Below are positions 1-9,678 of a stretch of 64,000 nt of DNA, piece after piece. The stretch is from Prosthecobacter dejongeii (GTDB taxonomy: Bacteria > Verrucomicrobiota > Verrucomicrobiia > Verrucomicrobiales > Verrucomicrobiaceae). The notes under the pieces were generated by a model. It searched no databases, was not told where the DNA came from, and saw only the letters and a program-made list of their open reading frames with translations. How positions within the stretch are numbered: position 1 is the stretch's first letter; each line of letters opens with the position of its first letter. The stretch covers positions 248,001 to 312,000 of the forward strand of contig NZ_JACHIF010000001.1 in the NCBI RefSeq assembly GCF_014203045.1, read 5' to 3'. Both the position numbers and the translations under genes were made by a program.

Positions 1-92
1 TCCAACTGAAAGCCGAGGAAGGACAGGTAGTGATCCTTTGCACGCCCCACATCGAAGATGCGGAGAATGGGAACTGGGGCAGAGAAGGTCAT
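1..92 (-). CDS. Glyoxalase-superfamily protein, N-terminal fragment (runs off window)
   Basis: An ATG on the minus strand (92-90) opens a frame that stays open to the window edge. The first 30 residues include the stretch PVPILRIFDVGRAKDHY followed by LSFLGFQLD. This is the usual opening of the short glyoxalase/bleomycin-resistance-like proteins (beta strand, then an FY/HY..FLGF helix). The metal-binding residues and the rest of the fold lie outside the window, so substrate and activity cannot be judged. It starts only 12 bases after the alpha-2-macroglobulin stop on the same strand and may be co-transcribed with it. The assignment rests on the N-terminus alone. Confidence 0.6.
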   Translation of the reverse strand, partial: MTFSAPVPILRIFDVGRAKDHYLSFLGFQL

Positions 93-104
93 CGGTAAGG
101 CGGT

Positions 105-3100
105 TTATTTTCCAGCTACCTGTCCAGCGCCGGATGGTAGGGTGCGAAGGCGCTGGCTGGGACTGAGGCCGTATTTGTTAGGCTCATACATGGCCTCGAT
201 GCGGGCGGGAGGAGCGATGGCATCCCCTTCCCCAATCACGCGGGCCAAGTAACGAAGCTGGAACTTGCCCTTCTCGGGAGCGAAATCAGTGAAGAAGAGT
301 GCACGATCTGCACGGACTTCGCGATGGTCGCAGAACCAGGCATCCACGCCTTCTGGAAGTTGGTCGCCTTCGCGCTCGCTCTGGGAATCGAACTCTGGGT
401 TGATCGCCTCCAGGACGCTCGGCAGAGGATCATTGATGGCGAGGTAACGGTCACCGCCACCAATTTCGATCTGGAGGGTCACCACGACCATTTCTCCCAC
501 TCGCAGATTATCTGGGGGTAAGAGGGTGCCGTCATCGGCCAGTTTTTGATACCTGCGTTCAATGGCGTAGCCTTTGTTCTCACCTGCAAAATCACGAGCA
601 GGCGGGTAGGCACTGGCCTGGATGCGGGAGAAAGCTTCACGTCCCGCAGGAAGCTCCACTTTCAGAGGCGCTGCCGCCAGCTTGTCATTGAGGGCAAAGG
701 AAACCTGGGCCGTCCCTGGATGAGCGGGGATGCTCAATGGCTGCTCTTGGGCATCCCACAAGACTTTGGCAAGGAGGGGCTCCGAGGTGGATTTCAGGCT
801 GCGTTCATAGGCAGCCAGGGATGTCAGCGTCCAGGCATTGGTAAAGGTGTTGCCCCACTCGCCACGGCCATTGCGACTTTGCAGCATGGAGGTGGCCAAC
901 TTTTCCGCATCCTGCTTCAGGCCTAGGTGGGTGTAAACAATGAGCCGTAGGGCTTTGTTGACACCATTGCCTGCCCAATGAGACCAGACGGGAGCTGTTG
1001 GACGAGGAGGCGTGATCGCTTTTTTCTTAGCTGTCGCTTTTTTCGCCGTGGGTTTTTCCGGAGGAGCAGGCGGTGTCCAGCCCACCATTTCCTGGATCTG
1101 CTGGCTCGGCGCGTCCGTGAGGCACATGGAGAGAGCGGTGTAAAGGCGGGCCGCCTCAGGGAGGCGATCACGTTTGCCATGAAGCAAATTTTGGTAGGCC
1201 GGTTCTGCCTTCTTCCCCTTCGCCAGAGTGTAGAGTGCGAGGGAGCAGTCGGTGATGTTATAAAAATCTTTTTCCTCTTCCAGTCCGCGCAGTTTTTTGG
1301 AGAGGTATTCGAGGAGTTTATCCACTACCTCCGGTGGCACCGCAGCACCGGCATCTCGAGCACGCAGCAGCATGAGACCGCCGTAGGCGCTGGCCCACAG
1401 AGATGGCTCATTGCCGCCCGGCCAATAGGCAAGGCCACCTTCTTCCGTGGTCATTTGCAGGAGACGATTCACACCTTTTTGAATAGCGTCTTTAGTCTTC
1501 TCTGTAGTGATGAGATCTGGGAAAAGCGGTTGGTAACCGCCGAGCGCCAGCCACGGCATGGTGGCGGAGGTGGTCTGCTCGGCACAGCCATAGGGATAGG
1601 TCAGAATGTATTCGAGAGCATCCTTCGCCTCCGAGAGACGCGAGGTGCTGATGCTCACCTGCACGCTGCCTTCTCCTTCAAGCAGGGCGGGGTTTATCTG
1701 CTTGGCCAAGTTCTCCACCGAAGCATCAGCACTTAAGCGAGCATACCGGACTTCCTTCAATTCGGGTACTGGATAGGTCACTTCAAACGTGGAAATGGTG
1801 GCGTCATTCAGAGACGGGGCACCGGCTGTCCATTTGACCGTTTTGGCCGACCATTTCCACTGGGCTGTGCCTAGCTTAGCGAAACGAACCGGGAAGGCCA
1901 CTGCCGTGGTTTCGCCAGCTTTGACGGAGACAGTCTGCGACCATACTTTAGGTTCGGCAGAAGCTGCGGGCTTGATGCTGACGGGAATGAAGGCACGCTC
2001 TTCGCGAATGAAGTCTGTGGTCTCATCAAGCTCCAGGCGCACTTCTACCTCTCCAGAATGAGGAGTGGTGTTGTGAATCACTGCCTTCAGCAGGGTTTCA
2101 TCTTCCAAGCGGGCAAAGCGCGGAACCACTGGCTCGACCATGAGCGGCTTGTTGATTTTGAAGGCTGATTCACCACTGCCAAAACGATCTGCACCACTGC
2201 TAGCGATGGCCATCAAGCGGTAGCGGGTAAGATTATCCGGGGCCTTGACCATTGTGCTGATCTTACCCTGGCCATCCGTCATCACCGTGGCTAACCAGAG
2301 AGGTGTAGCAACGAAGTTTTTGCGCACGGGCAAGGCGCTCTCATCCAGCTCGCCACCACCACCGATGACGAATCCTTTATTACCCCGCTCACGGGCCGCG
2401 AACTCCTCAGGCAGGATGTCATCAAAGGAGGTGTAGTTATCAATGGCCAGCGGTTGGGCTTCATAGAAATAGGCCGAAGGATCCGGCGTCTCGTGTTTCA
2501 TGAGGCTGAGCACACCTTCATCCACCGCATAAAGAGTCACCTCACTGCCAATGACAGGCTTGCCCTGGAAATCCGTGATGGTGCCTGTGACATTGAAGGA
2601 TTCAGCAGGCTTCACCTCGGGCTTCTCCGGAGCAATGGCCACGGTCAGTTCCTTAGCTTTTGAATCCACTTCCAATTGGCAATAGCCCACCTTGTATTCA
2701 GGCATCTTGTGCTGTTTCGGGCTGCCATCACTGCCGCGAACGAGCACGACCGAGACGAACACATTCGGCGCTTCTTCATCCTGCACGGGCACTCGGATCA
2801 CAGGCTGCTCTGGCGAGATCTGGGTGACAAAATGACGATGCACTTTGTTACGCTCCACACTGACGAGGGCCGTGCCGGCGATGGGAGTCTTCACCACGAT
2901 CACAGCTTCTTCGCCGGGCTTTAGCTTTTTCTTTTCAGGCTGGAGATTGATGCGCGCGCCATCTTCCATAGCCCAAGGAAATTCACCACCACCCAGCACA
3001 TACACGGGCAGGCGTGAAAGCATCTTTTTGCCCTTTGCATCAATGGATTCGGCCGTGACAAAATAGACACCCCCACGGGTGGGCTTGAAGCTGATGAGCG

Positions 3101-6008
3101 CCGTCGGTGCGCTATTGGCCGCAGGCGATTTCAGAGCGATGTTTTGTTTTAGTTCTTCACGTAAGATCACTTGATCTTTGGTGGTTGAACCGCCCCCCGC
3201 AGTGGCAATTTTCAGGGTGTGGTATTCCTGGCGTTCCACCTTCACCTCGGCATTGATCTGACCAGCTGCAGGCTGACCTTTGGAATCAATGGCTAGCACA
3301 TCCACTCGCACCTCTTGACCCACAGCACCAAAGAGCTGGGGGCCTTTCAGCCCTAAAATATAGTCGGCACCTGGCACTTCGAATTCGGTGGCCGAACTGA
3401 TGGTTTGCTGATTGATGTCCGTCACCTCAGCGGTGACACGCACCTGCTGAGGCAAGGCGGCGCGATCAGGCGGCGGCATGGGCATTTCCAACGTAGCCAC
3501 ACCTTCATCGTTGAGAAACACATCCCCATTGACCCACCATTCACTTTCTTCTTCGGAATCGCTGTCATCGAAGTCGCCATTGGCATCGCGATCTTTGCCG
3601 TAGTGAGCCCAGCGAGGTGCATCGCCGAAGTGGTAATCATCATAGCCCTGCGGCGGCGTGAAAGCACGTGAGGAGGAGGCCGTCCAGCTCGCTTTGGCAC
3701 GACTGAGAGACTTGCCCATGTAATAATTCGCCGTCAGGGGTAACTTCAGGCGATCTGCCAAGACATCGAGCTTCTTGCCATCCAACTTTACTTCAAAGCT
3801 ATTGGGCTTGTAGTCATCCACGCGGAAGGAATAGAAGCCACTGGCTCCTTGGTTTTCCTGACCGGGAACATCGAAGTGCACCATGAGCTCATACCAGCCC
3901 ATGGGGCCTTCAGGCAGTTTAAAATCTTCATTCCAAGAACCGTTCGGACTGAAGGTGATTTCCTTTTCCATCACCACGCGATAACGTGGATCGCGAATGA
4001 CCACGCGGGCTTTGGAGGATTCTGCATCAATGGTTAGGTCATCCGCCATTCGAGTACGTGTCAGCGCCTTCACATGAGCGGTGTCACCGGGGCGATACAG
4101 AGGGCGATCTGAAAAGACAAAGGTGCGGCGAACAGGCTTCCACACATCTTCCCAGGCCGTGGGGATGTCATACGGGATGGCACCACCGATGTGCGAGTCA
4201 TCACAATCCAAGGCGGTGCAATCACCGGCTTTCTCTGCCAGAACAAGAGAAGGATTGGCCCCTTTGAGAAGAGCAATTCCATTAGCATCTGTATCGGCAT
4301 AACCAATGAGTTTTTGCTCCGCATCCACCGCCGTCAAACGCACATCACTCACGGGTTTGCCTGTCTGCAAGGACGTCACAAAAACCAAGGTCTCACGTCC
4401 ATTGCTCTTTTGCATCAGCCCTAGATCCGTGAACTGCACCAGGGTTTGGGTGATGACACCTTTTTCGGCCACTCCGTCTGCCGCGCGCCCTTCAAACTCC
4501 AGGAACAAAGGGGCAGCGACATCCCCACCCAGCACTTCACGCCAGTTGAGCTTCAGCATCTCACTTTGATCCAGCGGTTTAGTCACCGGAAAGGTGCGAT
4601 CAAAAACAACGGTACCTGGATAGGTCTCTAAGGACTCGGGTTTAAATTCCTTTTTCTTTTTCTCGTTCTGATAAAAGGCACTGCGGTAGGCCTCATACTT
4701 CTGGGTAGTCTGTAGAAGTTCTGGCCCCGTGAGTTTCTTCGCGCGCACTCGGACTTCACGAACGTTGGCAGCAGAGATTTCAAATTCACCCGTGCCTTTG
4801 GCCAACTGCGTCCGCACAAAAGCTGGGGCTGCGACGTACGGAGCATTCGGGATGAAAGTCACCTCGTGTTCAGCCACGGCTGACAGGGGCAGCCCATCAC
4901 CCGACATAATGTTAGGCTCCACCACCACACGGTAGGGGGTCTTCAAAGCAAAGCCCCCACTGAGGCGAAGGCTGTAGCCCTGAATCTCGGCCTTCAGGCC
5001 CGTGACCGTAGGTTCGATATGAATGGCTGTGGCCATCTTATCGGCCAGAGCCTGGATCTCTTCTGGCTTTGTTGGAGTGTCTTGGGCAGGCAGCAAGGCT
5101 TTGTTAAAAGCGATCTCGAGGTAATAAGGCTGATCAAACGGAGTGTGACCACTGGCTTGGCGTACTTCAAAGGGTTTCACATCCCCTAAAGCAATGGCAT
5201 CACCTGCGGCGAGATTGACATAACCCGAAGCATTCATCAGCGTGGGCTGAATGACGAGTTTCCATTTGTTGGCAACGGGTAACGGTTCTTTCGGCTCGAC
5301 GACGATGGCACTCAATCGAGTGGCTCCTTCGGCCAAAGTCGGCTTCACCTTGGCGATCTCTTCAGCCCAGGTCGGCTGAGGCTCACTGTACTTATCAAAG
5401 TCCTTACTCGTGGCATGCCGGGCAGTAGCAGGAATCGTCAAAGGCGGAGTTTCCGAGACAAAAACGATGTGGGCGGCGGCATCCCCCGCGGTCACGTTGT
5501 CATTGAACTCAAAGAGGAAGTGCGGCACTCGCCGAGCCTCACTGTCATTGAACCACTTCGGCGATTGATCAATGACGCGGAACTGGGCGCTGTTGACCGA
5601 GGCTAGCGGCTCCGTGGAAAGCACTTTGCCTGCGACATCACGGAGACCTGCACGCAGAACAAAGTCGTAACTGGCATTGAACTTCGGGGCCTGGGTCAGC
5701 TTGTATTGACCACTGCGCGTGCTCACCCAATGAAATTTGCCTGCAAGCGCAGGCTTAATGACCAAAGGCGATTCAGGGTCCACCGTACCGATTTTTTCCT
5801 TGGGAATCATCGGTGTGGGGAAGACCACTTCCAGCGTACTTTCGGGTGAAAGCTCCGCCGGATTAATGGAAAAATCCGCTTCCAAAACGGGTTCGGCTTT
5901 GGTTTCGACGCGGCCCTTTTTCTCAGGAGCCGCCAAAGAGACAGAAGTGGGCAGCAAGGCCGCCAAAAAGAGGGCTGAAGCCAGCCCAAAACGCGAGATA
6001 GGTTTCAT
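105..6008 (-). CDS. Bacterial alpha-2-macroglobulin family protein with thioester motif
   Basis: Large secreted protease-trap protein of 1,967 residues. The ATG at 6008 was chosen because it gives a typical signal peptide (MKPISRFG, then a hydrophobic run ending SLAA). Upstream in-frame codons add about 59 residues unlike a secretion signal. There is no lipobox cysteine, so release into the periplasm by signal peptidase I is inferred. An MG2-type segment with RPLYRPGD lies near residue 634. The thioester motif CAEQ is intact (Cys about 1475), followed by the helical thioester-domain region (ALGGYQ, LLQMTTEEGGLAYWPGG). An acidic Asp/Ser/Glu run lies near residue 800, and a KKATAKKKA linker interrupts the thioester domain. 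In Proteobacteria these genes often pair with penicillin-binding protein 1C. No such gene is visible here; the neighbours are a glyoxalase-like gene downstream and a divergent membrane gene upstream. Family certain; target proteases unknown. Confidence 0.93.
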   Translation of the reverse strand: MKPISRFGLASALFLAALLPTSVSLAAPEKKGRVETKAEPVLEADFSINPAELSPESTLEVVFPTPMIPKEKIGTVDPESPLVIKPALAGKFHWVSTRSGQYKLTQAPKFNASYDFVLRAGLRDVAGKVLSTEPLASVNSAQFRVIDQSPKWFNDSEARRVPHFLFEFNDNVTAGDAAAHIVFVSETPPLTIPATARHATSKDFDKYSEPQPTWAEEIAKVKPTLAEGATRLSAIVVEPKEPLPVANKWKLVIQPTLMNASGYVNLAAGDAIALGDVKPFEVRQASGHTPFDQPYYLEIAFNKALLPAQDTPTKPEEIQALADKMATAIHIEPTVTGLKAEIQGYSLRLSGGFALKTPYRVVVEPNIMSGDGLPLSAVAEHEVTFIPNAPYVAAPAFVRTQLAKGTGEFEISAANVREVRVRAKKLTGPELLQTTQKYEAYRSAFYQNEKKKKEFKPESLETYPGTVVFDRTFPVTKPLDQSEMLKLNWREVLGGDVAAPLFLEFEGRAADGVAEKGVITQTLVQFTDLGLMQKSNGRETLVFVTSLQTGKPVSDVRLTAVDAEQKLIGYADTDANGIALLKGANPSLVLAEKAGDCTALDCDDSHIGGAIPYDIPTAWEDVWKPVRRTFVFSDRPLYRPGDTAHVKALTRTRMADDLTIDAESSKARVVIRDPRYRVVMEKEITFSPNGSWNEDFKLPEGPMGWYELMVHFDVPGQENQGASGFYSFRVDDYKPNSFEVKLDGKKLDVLADRLKLPLTANYYMGKSLSRAKASWTASSSRAFTPPQGYDDYHFGDAPRWAHYGKDRDANGDFDDSDSEEESEWWVNGDVFLNDEGVATLEMPMPPPDRAALPQQVRVTAEVTDINQQTISSATEFEVPGADYILGLKGPQLFGAVGQEVRVDVLAIDSKGQPAAGQINAEVKVERQEYHTLKIATAGGGSTTKDQVILREELKQNIALKSPAANSAPTALISFKPTRGGVYFVTAESIDAKGKKMLSRLPVYVLGGGEFPWAMEDGARINLQPEKKKLKPGEEAVIVVKTPIAGTALVSVERNKVHRHFVTQISPEQPVIRVPVQDEEAPNVFVSVVLVRGSDGSPKQHKMPEYKVGYCQLEVDSKAKELTVAIAPEKPEVKPAESFNVTGTITDFQGKPVIGSEVTLYAVDEGVLSLMKHETPDPSAYFYEAQPLAIDNYTSFDDILPEEFAARERGNKGFVIGGGGELDESALPVRKNFVATPLWLATVMTDGQGKISTMVKAPDNLTRYRLMAIASSGADRFGSGESAFKINKPLMVEPVVPRFARLEDETLLKAVIHNTTPHSGEVEVRLELDETTDFIREERAFIPVSIKPAASAEPKVWSQTVSVKAGETTAVAFPVRFAKLGTAQWKWSAKTVKWTAGAPSLNDATISTFEVTYPVPELKEVRYARLSADASVENLAKQINPALLEGEGSVQVSISTSRLSEAKDALEYILTYPYGCAEQTTSATMPWLALGGYQPLFPDLITTEKTKDAIQKGVNRLLQMTTEEGGLAYWPGGNEPSLWASAYGGLMLLRARDAGAAVPPEVVDKLLEYLSKKLRGLEEEKDFYNITDCSLALYTLAKGKKAEPAYQNLLHGKRDRLPEAARLYTALSMCLTDAPSQQIQEMVGWTPPAPPEKPTAKKATAKKKAITPPRPTAPVWSHWAGNGVNKALRLIVYTHLGLKQDAEKLATSMLQSRNGRGEWGNTFTNAWTLTSLAAYERSLKSTSEPLLAKVLWDAQEQPLSIPAHPGTAQVSFALNDKLAAAPLKVELPAGREAFSRIQASAYPPARDFAGENKGYAIERRYQKLADDGTLLPPDNLRVGEMVVVTLQIEIGGGDRYLAINDPLPSVLEAINPEFDSQSEREGDQLPEGVDAWFCDHREVRADRALFFTDFAPEKGKFQLRYLARVIGEGDAIAPPARIEAMYEPNKYGLSPSQRLRTLPSGAGQVAGK

Positions 6009-6152
6009 GACGTGCGGGGAAATTCGCTGAGTGAGAATAGCATGCTGGGTGAAAACGCGCAGAATTTTTACCAAGGATTTTGTCAGATCGGCGCTTTGCA
6101 TGATGTGATTTGATTGATTCGGAGCCGAGAAGAGACAGGTTGAGGGCCCAAC

Positions 6153-6743
6153 ATGCTCACAGATCTGCACAATTATCTTTATCACCTTGAGCCCACAGGC
6201 GGCATTCCGCTCAAGCCAACAGGCATCGTGCTGGGGCTAGCCTTGCTGGCGAGCCATCTGTGGGCCTGGAAAAACGCAGATAGCGCCAAGGCTTTTTTGA
6301 AAGCTTTCCCTCGTCACTACGGCTGGGGTGTGGCTCTGCTGAGCATCGGCTTTGTCTGGGGCATGATGTGCCTGTTTAACATGGACATGGGAGAGTTTTT
6401 CTTTTTGCGGAAATGGTTCCTCATGCTAGTCCCCATCGGCTTCGTTTTGGTGCTCCTGTATGTGAAGGAGTTTCTCGCCGTGAGAGCCTTAGGCTCTCTC
6501 ATGTTGCTAGCTGCGGGTCCGGTGCTAGCTGCCGCCTTCCTTCAACCTCAAGTGACCCGCCTCCTTCTTCCGATCCTAGCGTATGCCTGGATCATCGCAG
6601 GCATGTTCTTTGTCGGCATGCCTTATCTGATGCGAGATTGGACCACTTGGCTGCTGGCCAAGCCAGCCCGGTGGAATCTAGCCGTGTGGTCGGGCGTGGC
6701 TTATGGCGCGCTGTTGTTGGTGCTGGCCGTCACGACCTACTAA
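6153..6743 (+). CDS. Polytopic membrane protein of unknown function
   Basis: A 196-residue protein with about six hydrophobic segments: near residues 22-38, 58-76, 86-103, 108-128, 133-156 and 176-195. A charged loop (KNADSAKAFLKAFPRHYGW) follows the first. I do not recognise the family. The N-terminus (MLTDLHNYLYHLEP) is short and polar, with no cleavable signal. It is followed after 7 bases by the glycosyltransferase gene, so the two are probably co-transcribed. That hints at a role in envelope or glycan metabolism but is no evidence of function. It diverges from the alpha-2-macroglobulin gene across about 144 bases. A weak purine-rich stretch (ACAGGTTGAGG) precedes the start. Confidence 0.75.
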   Translation: MLTDLHNYLYHLEPTGGIPLKPTGIVLGLALLASHLWAWKNADSAKAFLKAFPRHYGWGVALLSIGFVWGMMCLFNMDMGEFFFLRKWFLMLVPIGFVLVLLYVKEFLAVRALGSLMLLAAGPVLAAAFLQPQVTRLLLPILAYAWIIAGMFFVGMPYLMRDWTTWLLAKPARWNLAVWSGVAYGALLLVLAVTTY

Positions 6744-6750
6744 GACGGAT

Positions 6751-7677
6751 ATGGAGCGCCCAAAACCGCGCATCCTGGTCATTCGCGGCGGGGCTATCGG
6801 AGACTTCATCCTCACGCTGCCGGCGATCCGGCTGATCCGGGAAACCCTGGTGGGCTGCCACGTGGAGGTCCTGGGCTATCCAGGAATCATGGAACTGGCC
6901 CTCAAGGCCGGCCTGGCAGACTCTGCCCGCAGTTTAGAGCATCGCTCCATGGCTTTGCTCTTTGCCAAGGGAGCCCCGCTGGACCCAGCGCTGGTGGAGT
7001 ATCTTCTGAGCTTCAATGTTATCGTCAGTTACCTGTTCGATCCCGATGGCGTCCTGCGTGGTCAGCTTGAAAAAATCGGCGTGAAGACATTGCTGGAGTG
7101 CCCTCACTCAGTCAAACCAGGCAAGGGCCATGCTGCGGAGCAACTGGCGAAGCCGCTGGAAAAACTGGCGATGTATCTGGATGAACCGGACTGGCGAGCC
7201 CCGCTGTTTGCGCGGCCAAACGCGGATTCAAAAAAGAGCCGAATCGGCCTTCACTTAGGCAGCGGCTCAACAAAGAAAAATTGGGCAATCGAGAATTGGC
7301 AAGAGGTAACGGCAGCCATTCAGCAGCAGCGACCCGAGCTAGATTTGGCGATCATCACTGGGGAGGTGGAACTGGAACGCGGCATCACACCCACCGGATT
7401 CCAGGCGGATCATCATTGGCACGCGCTGCCCCTGCCTGAGCTGGTGGATCACCTCGCAACCTGCGATTTCTTCCTCGGCCACGACAGCGGCATCTCCCAC
7501 CTCGCTTCCGCTTGCGGGGTTCCCTGCCTGCTGCTTTTCGGGCCGACCAATCCGGACATCTGGGCACCACCCCAGCCGGGTGTCAGCATTATTCGGGCAG
7601 AAAACGGGGACTGGGCGCAGCTCACTCCTGAAAAGGTCATCCCTGTGGTGATGGAACGTTTGTCGCCGTACCGATAA
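6751..7677 (+). CDS. Glycosyltransferase family 9 (heptosyltransferase-like)
   Basis: A 308-residue cytoplasmic GT-B enzyme of the ADP-heptose:LPS heptosyltransferase family. It transfers a sugar from a nucleotide donor onto lipopolysaccharide core or a similar acceptor. The N-terminal Rossmann start is PRILVIRGGAIGDFILTLPA, typical of the acceptor-binding half. The C-terminal half has LHLGSGSTKKNW and then GHDSGISHLASACGVPCLLL followed by FGPTNPDIWAPP, the classic GT9 donor-site signature. The start at 6751 follows the membrane-protein stop by 7 bases. A longer in-frame start inside that gene was rejected because it adds residues that do not fit the family. Donor and acceptor cannot be read from the sequence. 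Confidence 0.9.
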   Translation: MERPKPRILVIRGGAIGDFILTLPAIRLIRETLVGCHVEVLGYPGIMELALKAGLADSARSLEHRSMALLFAKGAPLDPALVEYLLSFNVIVSYLFDPDGVLRGQLEKIGVKTLLECPHSVKPGKGHAAEQLAKPLEKLAMYLDEPDWRAPLFARPNADSKKSRIGLHLGSGSTKKNWAIENWQEVTAAIQQQRPELDLAIITGEVELERGITPTGFQADHHWHALPLPELVDHLATCDFFLGHDSGISHLASACGVPCLLLFGPTNPDIWAPPQPGVSIIRAENGDWAQLTPEKVIPVVMERLSPYR

Positions 7678-7746
7678 CAATAAGCCCACAACTCGCCTCA
7701 AGCCTTAGCTTGTGACGCTCCCGTGACATGCTAAAGATTTTCCATC

Positions 7747-8376
7747 ATGGCTGAATCCCAACCTCGTTTTCGCACTCTTCTGATCCTCGGCGCTCCCGGC
7801 AGCGGCAAAGGCACCCAGGGGAAAGTGCTCGGTTCCATCCCGCGGTTTCATCATCTGGCCTGTGGAGATGTGTTCCGCTCTCTGGATACACGCACGGCTT
7901 TGGGACAGAAGTTTGTCCAATATTCCAGCCGTGGAGAACTGGTGCCGGATGATGTCACCGTGCAGCTTTGGCGCGCGAACATCAAACAAAAGGTGGATGG
8001 TCACCAGTTCAAGCCAGAGATTGATTTCCTGGTACTGGACGGCATCCCGCGCAATGTGGATCAGGCAAAATTTATGGAAGAGGACATCGAAGTCCTGAAG
8101 GTGTTTCACCTTTCCTGCCCCGACCGCACGGAACTGGCCCGCCGACTGCGCAAGCGGGCGCTTAAAGACAATCGTTTTGATGATGCGAATGAAAGCGTCA
8201 TCCAGCAGCGTTTCGCCACCTACGAGGCCGAGACCAAGCCAATCCTGGAGTACTACAAGGGCGACCGTATTGTGGATATTGATGCCAGCCAGCCGCCAGC
8301 CAAGGTACTTTACGACATCCTCGCCGGTGTGATGACCCTCCAGGCCTGGCGTGACATCGAGCAAATGAAGGTGTAA
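7747..8376 (+). CDS. adk: Adenylate kinase-type nucleoside monophosphate kinase, short LID
   Basis: A 209-residue P-loop kinase that interconverts AMP, ATP and ADP. The Walker A motif GAPGSGKGTQ lies at residues 15-24 (Lys21). The NMP-binding segment CGDVFRS and the motif DGIPRNVDQ are intact. After RKRALKDNRFDD the protein goes directly to the final helices (ATYEAETKPILEYYKG), so the LID is the short form without the zinc-binding cysteines. AMP is the likely acceptor, but the short form is shared with UMP/CMP-type enzymes, so specificity is inferred. It lies 10 bases upstream of fmt on the same strand. There are 69 bases between the glycosyltransferase stop and this start. Another adk may exist elsewhere in the genome. 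Confidence 0.88.
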   Translation: MAESQPRFRTLLILGAPGSGKGTQGKVLGSIPRFHHLACGDVFRSLDTRTALGQKFVQYSSRGELVPDDVTVQLWRANIKQKVDGHQFKPEIDFLVLDGIPRNVDQAKFMEEDIEVLKVFHLSCPDRTELARRLRKRALKDNRFDDANESVIQQRFATYEAETKPILEYYKGDRIVDIDASQPPAKVLYDILAGVMTLQAWRDIEQMKV

Positions 8377-8386
8377 GAAACCCTGC

Positions 8387-9334
8387 ATGCGCATCCTTTT
8401 CATCGGTACCGGGGACATCGGTCTGCCCTCGCTGGAGTGGCTTCTCTACACGCCTAAACACCAAGTGGTGGGCGTAGTAACCCAGCCGGACAAGCCTGCA
8501 GGGCGCAAGCTAGTGCTGACGCCACCGCAGATCAAAGTCAGGGCGGAAGCTGCGGGCATCCCCGTGATCCAGCCCCTAAAAATCCGAAATGCCGTCGAAG
8601 AGCTGAAAGCTTTCAATGCCGATGTGGCCGTGGTGGTGGCCTATGGGCAGATCCTCTCTCGCGCAGTGCTCGACGTTCCGAAGCTGGCCTGCCTCAACAT
8701 CCATGCATCCCTGCTGCCCAAGTATCGCGGGGCGTCCCCCATCCAGGCGGCAATCCGCGCCGGTGATAGCGAAACGGGCGTGACCATCATGCACATGGAT
8801 GAAGGCCTGGACACAGGCGACATTCTGTTAATGGACCGTGTCACCATCGAACCGACCGACACAGGCGGAAGCCTGCATGACAAGCTGGCCCTGGCCGCCC
8901 CAGCTAGCCTGGAAGAAGCGTTGGACCTCATTGCTTCAGGCCCAGCGCCACGCAAGGCGCAGGAAAATGAATTCGCCAGTGACTGCGGCAAACTGAAACG
9001 TGAAGATGGCCGACTGGACTGGACACGCAGCGCTAGCGAACTGGAGCTTCTCATCCGCGCCTACAATCCCTGGCCCGGCACCTTTACCCTGCTGCCAGGT
9101 GACGGCAAACCCGCACCGCTGAAGGTGCATCGCGCACGAGTCATCCCCGACGCCGAAGCCTGCCCTGCGCCCGGAACCGTGGTCGAGAGTGATCCCAAGA
9201 CCGGCCTCATCGTGGCCTGCGGTCAGGGTCTCCTGGCTCTGGAAGAAGTGCAGGCCGAAGGCGGCAAACGCCTGGCGGCAGGAGATTTTCTGCGGGGTAA
9301 ACCGTTGGAAGTGGGGGTTATTTTCTCACCCTGA
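8387..9334 (+). CDS. fmt: Methionyl-tRNA formyltransferase
   Basis: A 315-residue cytosolic enzyme that formylates initiator Met-tRNA using 10-formyltetrahydrofolate, the step that prepares tRNA for bacterial initiation. The start reads MRILFIGTGDIGLPSLEWLL. The catalytic core shows NIHASLLPKYRGASPIQAAI (Asn and His of the active site, SLLP-RG folate loop) and HMDEGLDTGDIL (catalytic Asp). A C-terminal OB-fold domain follows, with LIRAYNPWPGTFT at the junction. Length is normal for the family. It sits 10 bases downstream of adk, so the two are probably one transcript. The usual partner def (peptide deformylase) is not in the window. Confidence 0.97.
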   Translation: MRILFIGTGDIGLPSLEWLLYTPKHQVVGVVTQPDKPAGRKLVLTPPQIKVRAEAAGIPVIQPLKIRNAVEELKAFNADVAVVVAYGQILSRAVLDVPKLACLNIHASLLPKYRGASPIQAAIRAGDSETGVTIMHMDEGLDTGDILLMDRVTIEPTDTGGSLHDKLALAAPASLEEALDLIASGPAPRKAQENEFASDCGKLKREDGRLDWTRSASELELLIRAYNPWPGTFTLLPGDGKPAPLKVHRARVIPDAEACPAPGTVVESDPKTGLIVACGQGLLALEEVQAEGGKRLAAGDFLRGKPLEVGVIFSP

Positions 9335-9678
9335 AGCAGCCCTTCAAACCCAAAGGGTTTGCAGCATTGAGCCCAGGGTTGGAACAACCCTGGGTTGTCG
9401 CCCGCTAAGCAGCCCAGCATCAGTCGAATCTCAACGAGGTTTCGTCCGACGCCCAAGGAACCGGACACTATCACGTCAATCGTGGCCACGGACGGAAGCC
9501 TTTCAGGCTTCATAGCTGGCACCCCTATCGCAAACAGACGACCCGGGGTTGTGCCAACCCCGGGCTGGATGACACAAGCCCCATGGGCTTGATCGGACCC
9601 AGAAATTTGCAGCTACCGAACCTCCAAAAAAGTAACGCCCAATCGTATAGAACAACCTTTGAAAATCAGCCAACTCCC
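9335..9678. repeat. Intergenic cluster of four tight hairpins (REP-like)
   Basis: This 344-base gap between fmt and a DUF3592 gene has no credible gene. It contains four perfect inverted repeats, each with a 3-base loop: CAAACCC/GGGTTTG (9345-9361), CCCAGGGTTG/CAACCCTGGG (9372-9394), CCCGGGGTTG/CAACCCCGGG (9542-9564) and CAAGCCC/GGGCTTG (9575-9591). They form two pairs, each mixing one 10-bp and one 7-bp stem, about 170 bases apart. All four arms are built from a CAA plus C/G-run theme. The spacing and shared theme suggest a repetitive extragenic palindrome unit, not a single terminator. Short frames across it carry no recognisable domain. Confidence 0.6.

Noticed and set aside
9223..9592. 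Short open frames covering the fmt 3' end and hairpin cluster
   Set aside because: No domain or ribosome-binding site; they exist because the palindromes lack stop codons.
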